Shown here: one piece after another, positions 60,260-64,000 of the stretch
How the letters are laid out: each line of letters begins with the position of its first letter
Numbering within the stretch: position 1 is the first letter of the stretch
Source of the DNA: a bacterium
GTDB lineage: Bacteria; Armatimonadota; Zipacnadia; Zipacnadales; UBA11051
DNA: 64,000 bases
NCBI GenBank assembly: GCA_021372615.1
Contig: JAJFUB010000102.1
Span: 30,420-94,419, forward strand
Direction: 5' to 3'
Notes under the pieces: generated by a model
What the model was told of the DNA's origin: nothing
What the model saw: only the letters and a program-made list of their open reading frames with translations
Databases searched by the model: none
Translations under genes and position numbers: made by a program

Positions 60260-62785
60260 ATGAGTTTGCCCATCCCCCATGCCGCCTGCGCCTGCTCCGA
60301 CGCCCCTCCGGTGGACCTGACCGCCGTGGAGGACATCGTGGCACAGCATGGCACGCGCCCGGCGGCCGCCATTCCCATCCTCCAGGCGCTCCAGAAGCAC
60401 TACAACTATCTCCCCGAGGCGGCCCTGCGGCGCGTGTGCGAACTGACCGAGATCACACCCGCCCAGCTCTTCGGCGTCGCCACTTTCTACCCGCGTTTCC
60501 GCCACCAGCCCGCCGGCAAGCACGTCATCAGCGTCTGCCACGGCACCGCCTGCCACGTCAAGGGCGCGCCGCTGGTGAGCGAGGCGCTCCAGCGCCTGCT
60601 GCAACTGGGCGAGGGCGCCGACACCAGCGCCGACGGCCTGTTCACGCTGCAGCGGGTGGATTGCCTCGGCTGCTGCACGCTCGCGCCCGTGGTGCAGATT
60701 GACGGCATCACCTATGGCCACCTGACGCCCGACGCGGTGGAGACGACGCTCCAGGACTTCCTGGAGATGCAGCGTCGCACGGCGGCGGGCGCGCGGGCCA
60801 GCCAGTTGCCGGTCCAGGATGTCCCGGCCCACGCGGAGATCCACATCGGCGCCGGGTCGTGCTGCCTGGCCGGGGGGAGCCTGCAGGTGCGGGAGGCGCT
60901 CGAGGAGGCGGTCCGCGACCTGGGGCTGCCCGTGCTCGTCAAGCCCGTGGGCTGTGTGGGGATGTGCCACCAGACGCCGCTGGTCGAGGTGCACGCGCCC
61001 GGACGGCCCTCGGCGATGTACGCCCGCGTGCAGCCCGAGGACGCGCCTGCCATCGTCCAGCGGCACTTCGCACCCCGGGGCGCCCTGCGGCGGGCCCGCA
61101 GTCTCGTCCAGCGCGGCCTGGACTTCATCCTCACCGACGAGGTCTGGGAGCCGGTGACGCGCTACTCGATCAACACGCGCGACGGCGCGGTGGGCGCCTT
61201 CCTCGGGGGGCAGCAGCACCTGGCGACGGAGCTATATGGCGCGCTCGACCCGCTGGACCTCGATGACTACCTGGCGCACGACGGCTTCGCTGCGGTGCGC
61301 CGCTGCCGCGTGGCTGAGGGCTCCACGGCGTGGGAGCGGTCACAGACCGCGACGTCGGGGTCGGTGACCCCTCCCACAGGCGATGCAGTGTCGGGGTCGG
61401 TGACCCCTCCCACAGCCGACACAGTGTCGGGGTCGGTGACCCCTCCCATGGCTGGCGCACGGGAGGAACTCAGCCCCGAGGACGTGATCGCCGAGATCGC
61501 AGCCGCCGGCCTGCGCGGGCGCGGTGGGGCGGGCTTCCGCACGGCGCGCAAGTGGCGCCTCGTGCGCGAGGCCGAGGCTACGCCCAAGTACGCTATCTGC
61601 AACGGCGACGAGGGCGATCCCGGCGCCTTCATGGATCGCATGCTGCTCGAGTCGTATCCCTACCGTGTCATCGAGGGCCTGGCCATCTCCGCCTATGCCG
61701 TGGGGGCGACCGAGGCGTTCTTCTACATCCGCCATGAGTACGGGCTGGCGTGGCAGCGCGTGGAAGAGGCCATCCGGCGCTGCCAGGTGCGGGGGCTGCT
61801 GGGCGACCTGAAGATCAGCATCATGCAGGGGGCGGGAGCCTTCGTGTGCGGCGAGGAGACAGGGCTGATCGCCTCGCTGGAGGGCCGGCGGGGCATGCCG
61901 CGCCATCGCCCACCCTTCCCGGCCGAGGAAGGCCTCTGGGGCCAGCCCACGCTCGTGAATAATGTCGAGACCCTGGCGCTCGTGCCGTGGATCATCCGCC
62001 ACGGGGCCACGGCCTTCGCCGCCATGGGCACCGAGCACAGCAAGGGCACCAAGGTCTTCTCGCTCACCGGCAAGGTCCAGCGCGGCGGCCTGATCGAGGT
62101 GCCGATGGGCGCGACCATCCGGCAGATCATCGAGGAGATCGGGGGCGGTGTCGGCGAGGGACGGCGCTTCAAGGCCGTGCAGATTGGCGGGCCGTCGGGC
62201 GGCTGCATCCCGGCTGAGCTGGCCGACACGCCGGTGGACTACGAGAGCCTCGGCTCCGTGGGCGCCATCATGGGCTCGGGCGGCCTGGTCGCGCTCGACG
62301 ACACCGACTGCATGGTGGATGTCGCGCGCTACTTCCTGGAGTTCACCCAGCGCGAGTCCTGTGGCAAGTGTACGTTCTGCCGCGTTGGGACGCGCCGGAT
62401 GCTGGACATCATGGAGCGCATCTGCACGGGCGAGGGCAAGGCCGACGACCTGGCGCGCCTGGAGCACCTGGGGCACACCATCAAGCAGAGCGCGTTGTGC
62501 GGCCTCGGGCGGACCGCCCCCAACCCGGTACTGTCCACGTTGCGCTACTTCCGCGATGAGTACGAGGCCCATCTGCAGGGCCGCTGCCCGGCGGGCAAGT
62601 GCAAGGCGCTCATCCACTACCGCATCAAGGACGACTGCGTGGGCTGCACCAAGTGCGCCCAGGCCTGCCCCGGCGGGGCCATCGCCATCACGCCCTACGA
62701 AGTCCACGTGATTGACCAGGAGAAGTGCCTGCGCTGCGGCACGTGCCTGCAGGTCTGCCCGACCGGATCGGTGGTGGTCGAGTGA
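60260..62785 (+). CDS. NuoE-NuoF fusion, NADH-binding flavo-iron-sulfur subunit
   Basis: 841 residues. The first about 175 residues are NuoE-like ([2Fe-2S]: CHGTACHVKG and CLGCCTLAP). Next comes a thioredoxin-like [2Fe-2S] domain (GAGSCCLAGG, VGCVGMCHQ, about 190-275) and the NuoF core (about 280-770) with GLRGRGGAGF, CNGDEGDPGAFMDR, GAGAFVCGEETGLIASLEG and the N3 cluster SCGKCTFCRVGT plus C at SALCGLG. A C-terminal two-cluster ferredoxin (CVGCTKCAQACPGG, CLRCGTCLQVCP) ends it. HydB- and HndC-type enzymes share this layout. Residues about 357-397 (three SGSVTPPT units) come from a palindromic tandem repeat inserted before GLRGRGGAGF. Confidence 0.92.
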   Translation: MSLPIPHAACACSDAPPVDLTAVEDIVAQHGTRPAAAIPILQALQKHYNYLPEAALRRVCELTEITPAQLFGVATFYPRFRHQPAGKHVISVCHGTACHVKGAPLVSEALQRLLQLGEGADTSADGLFTLQRVDCLGCCTLAPVVQIDGITYGHLTPDAVETTLQDFLEMQRRTAAGARASQLPVQDVPAHAEIHIGAGSCCLAGGSLQVREALEEAVRDLGLPVLVKPVGCVGMCHQTPLVEVHAPGRPSAMYARVQPEDAPAIVQRHFAPRGALRRARSLVQRGLDFILTDEVWEPVTRYSINTRDGAVGAFLGGQQHLATELYGALDPLDLDDYLAHDGFAAVRRCRVAEGSTAWERSQTATSGSVTPPTGDAVSGSVTPPTADTVSGSVTPPMAGAREELSPEDVIAEIAAAGLRGRGGAGFRTARKWRLVREAEATPKYAICNGDEGDPGAFMDRMLLESYPYRVIEGLAISAYAVGATEAFFYIRHEYGLAWQRVEEAIRRCQVRGLLGDLKISIMQGAGAFVCGEETGLIASLEGRRGMPRHRPPFPAEEGLWGQPTLVNNVETLALVPWIIRHGATAFAAMGTEHSKGTKVFSLTGKVQRGGLIEVPMGATIRQIIEEIGGGVGEGRRFKAVQIGGPSGGCIPAELADTPVDYESLGSVGAIMGSGGLVALDDTDCMVDVARYFLEFTQRESCGKCTFCRVGTRRMLDIMERICTGEGKADDLARLEHLGHTIKQSALCGLGRTAPNPVLSTLRYFRDEYEAHLQGRCPAGKCKALIHYRIKDDCVGCTKCAQACPGGAIAITPYEVHVIDQEKCLRCGTCLQVCPTGSVVVE
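61330..61448. repeat. GTCACCGACC palindrome with 36-nt triple repeat inside NuoE-NuoF
   Basis: One arm GTGGGAGCGGTCACAGACC (61330-61348) is followed by three copies of TCGGGGTCGGTGACCCCTCC at 61355, 61391 and 61427, an exact 36-nt (12-codon) period. The arm and copies match the element in the gene at 31867-32916. Because the unit is 36 nt the frame is kept for any copy number. Confidence 0.92.
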
Positions 62786-64000
62786 CCATCCACCTGACCA
62801 TTGACGGCAAGCCGGTGACGGCGCCGGCCGGGGCGAACATCGTCGCCGCGGCGCGGCTGGCGGGGCTGGAGATCCCGACTCTGTGCCACCGCGAGGGCTG
62901 CACCCCGGAGACCTCGTGCCTGGTCTGCGTGGCCCGCGTGGACGGCTCGCCCCGCCTCGTCCCGACCTGTGCCACAACCGTGGCTGAGGGCATGGTGGTC
63001 GAGAGCGAGACCGAGGAAGTCCGTGCGGCCCGGAAGATGGCGCTGGAGCTGCTCCTGGGCGACCATGCCGGCGATTGCATCGCCCCCTGCCGCATGGCGT
63101 GCCCGGCGGGAATGGACATCCCGGAGATGCTGCGGCTCATCCGCCTGGGTCGCATGGACGAGGCCGTCGCGGTCGTCAAGCGGCGCATCCCGTTCCCGGC
63201 CATCCTGGGGCGCATCTGCCCCGCCCCGTGCGAGGGGCCGTGCCGGCGCGGGGAACTCGACGAGCCCGTCTGCATCAGGGACCTCAAGCGCGCTGTCGGC
63301 GATCATGACCTGCAGAGCGCCGCGCCCTATGAGCCCCTCTTCCCCCCCGCTACCGGCCGTCGCGTCGCCATCGTCGGCGCGGGCCCGGCCGGGCTGTCCG
63401 CGGCCTACGAGCTGCGGCGCCTGGGCCATGCCGTCACTGTCCTGGACGACCATGACCAGCCCGGCGGCATGATGCGTTACGGTGTGTCGCCCGAGGAGCT
63501 GCCTGCGGACGTGCTCGACGGGGAGATCGCGCGCGTGCTCGCCGTCGGCATGGAGTGGCTGCCCGGCAGACGGCTGGGGCGTGACATGTCAATGTCGCAA
63601 CTGCAGGCGGCGTTCGACGCGGTGCTGCTGGCTTGTGGCCCGCTGCCGCCAGAGGAGCTGGCGGCGCTGGGGCTGCAGACCGCCGGCAAGGGTGTCGCCG
63701 TGGATCACCAAACGCTCCAGACAGCCCTGCCCGGCGTCTTCGCGGCCGGGGGTGTGGTGACGCCGATGAAGCTGGCGGTCCGCGCCGTGGCTCAGGGCCA
63801 TGCCGCGGCTCGTGCCATCGGCCTGTTCCTGCGCGGCGAGGCCCCCCGGGTCCCGGAGCGCCCGTTCACGACCCGCCCGGGCAAGCTGGCCGAGGACGAA
63901 CTGCGGGCAGTGTCTGCAGAAGTGGCTGTTGTAGGAGCGGTCACCGACCGCGACCGGTCGCGGTCGGTGACCGCCCCTTCAGCAACCACTCCTACAAACG
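62782..64000 (+). CDS. Partial ferredoxin/GltD-like flavoprotein (NuoG N-terminus plus NAD(P) oxidoreductase)
   Basis: The first 406 residues; the rest lies beyond the right edge. A GTG start overlaps the NuoE-NuoF stop by 4 bases (GTGA), which indicates translational coupling. The N-terminal 2Fe-2S ferredoxin has CHREGC, CLVC and PTC (about residues 38-68). Next comes a GltD-like Fe-S linker (GDCIAPCRMACP, ICPAPCEGPC) and an FAD/NAD(P) site RVAIVGAGPAGLSAAYEL (about 194-211). Residues about 384-405 (VGAVTDRDRSRSVTAP...) come from a palindrome read in the same frame as in two other genes. The likely role is the diaphorase/NADP arm of a soluble NuoEF-containing complex. Confidence 0.82.
   Translation, partial: MTIHLTIDGKPVTAPAGANIVAAARLAGLEIPTLCHREGCTPETSCLVCVARVDGSPRLVPTCATTVAEGMVVESETEEVRAARKMALELLLGDHAGDCIAPCRMACPAGMDIPEMLRLIRLGRMDEAVAVVKRRIPFPAILGRICPAPCEGPCRRGELDEPVCIRDLKRAVGDHDLQSAAPYEPLFPPATGRRVAIVGAGPAGLSAAYELRRLGHAVTVLDDHDQPGGMMRYGVSPEELPADVLDGEIARVLAVGMEWLPGRRLGRDMSMSQLQAAFDAVLLACGPLPPEELAALGLQTAGKGVAVDHQTLQTALPGVFAAGGVVTPMKLAVRAVAQGHAAARAIGLFLRGEAPRVPERPFTTRPGKLAEDELRAVSAEVAVVGAVTDRDRSRSVTAPSATTPTN
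63931..63995. repeat. GTCACCGACC palindrome inside the flavoprotein gene
   Basis: GCGGTCACCGACCGCGACC and its complement meet without a loop at 63937-63974 (a perfect 19-bp arm). Outer arms GTAGGAG (63931) and CTCCTAC (63989-63995) extend the stem. It is the third in-frame copy of the family. The host gene continues past it to the window edge. Confidence 0.9.

Noticed and set aside
59312..61219. Minus-strand open frame opposite the FAD oxidoreductase and NuoE-NuoF
   Set aside because: Overlaps two well-supported genes and has no fold signature.

Overview
The window is uniformly GC-rich bacterial DNA, densely coded on both strands, with no rRNA, tRNA, phage, transposase or CRISPR array that I can recognise. 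The type II pseudopilin at 200-880 has the long N-terminal signature ending [14 protein letters not shown] and a late [12 protein letters not shown] motif. Together with many Gfo/Idh/MocA oxidoreductases, FecR proteins, PQQ-type propellers and a squalene-hopene-type cyclase, this suggests an uncultured member of Armatimonadota or a relative in the Planctomycetes/Armatimonadota range. That placement is inference.

Layout. 0.2-9.7 kb: pseudopilin, sugar isomerase, membrane acyltransferase-like protein, a 1334-residue P-loop ATPase resembling BREX-type ATPases, a Gfo/Idh oxidoreductase and an acyl-CoA ligase. 9.8-21.3 kb: FecR membrane protein, FAD oxidoreductase, a glycine-repeat lipoprotein, another Gfo/Idh protein, and secreted carbohydrate-active candidates (beta-helix and GH20-like). 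21.6-31.2 kb: CHASE2 adenylate cyclase, glgC, FecR lipoprotein, a multi-PAS hybrid kinase, a four-repeat periplasmic protein and a URO-D-family protein. 31.2-43.2 kb: VapBC-type toxin-antitoxin pair, Gfo/Idh, a giant secreted protein, an SH3 plus ComEC-type hydrolase, guaB, an SDR, cupin phosphoglucose isomerase and ROK kinase. 43.2-51.7 kb (minus strand): a terpenoid-like cluster with a prenyltransferase-fold protein, a DUF116-polyprenyl synthase fusion, a PQQ-type propeller, a squalene-hopene-type cyclase, a radical SAM enzyme and a ferredoxin. 51.8-58.8 kb (plus strand): an apparent operon of two PQQ-type propeller proteins, an NHL-type protein, a tiny Tat Fe-S protein, a NapG-like Tat ferredoxin and a NapH/NosR-like membrane ferredoxin. 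58.9-64 kb: FAD oxidoreductase, a NuoE-NuoF fusion, and a partial ferredoxin-GltD-like flavoprotein that runs off the right edge.

The most unusual signal is not one gene but several families of short interspersed palindromes. They lie between genes and also inside at least five genes, always without breaking the frame. One family (32522-32571, 61330-61448, 63931-63995) is translated in the same frame in three unrelated proteins, giving VGAVTDRD..S.SVT.P-like inserts. Other families occur as inverted pairs or as a 41-bp tandem array between convergent genes. The most system-like gene groups are the terpenoid cluster and the propeller/ferredoxin operon.
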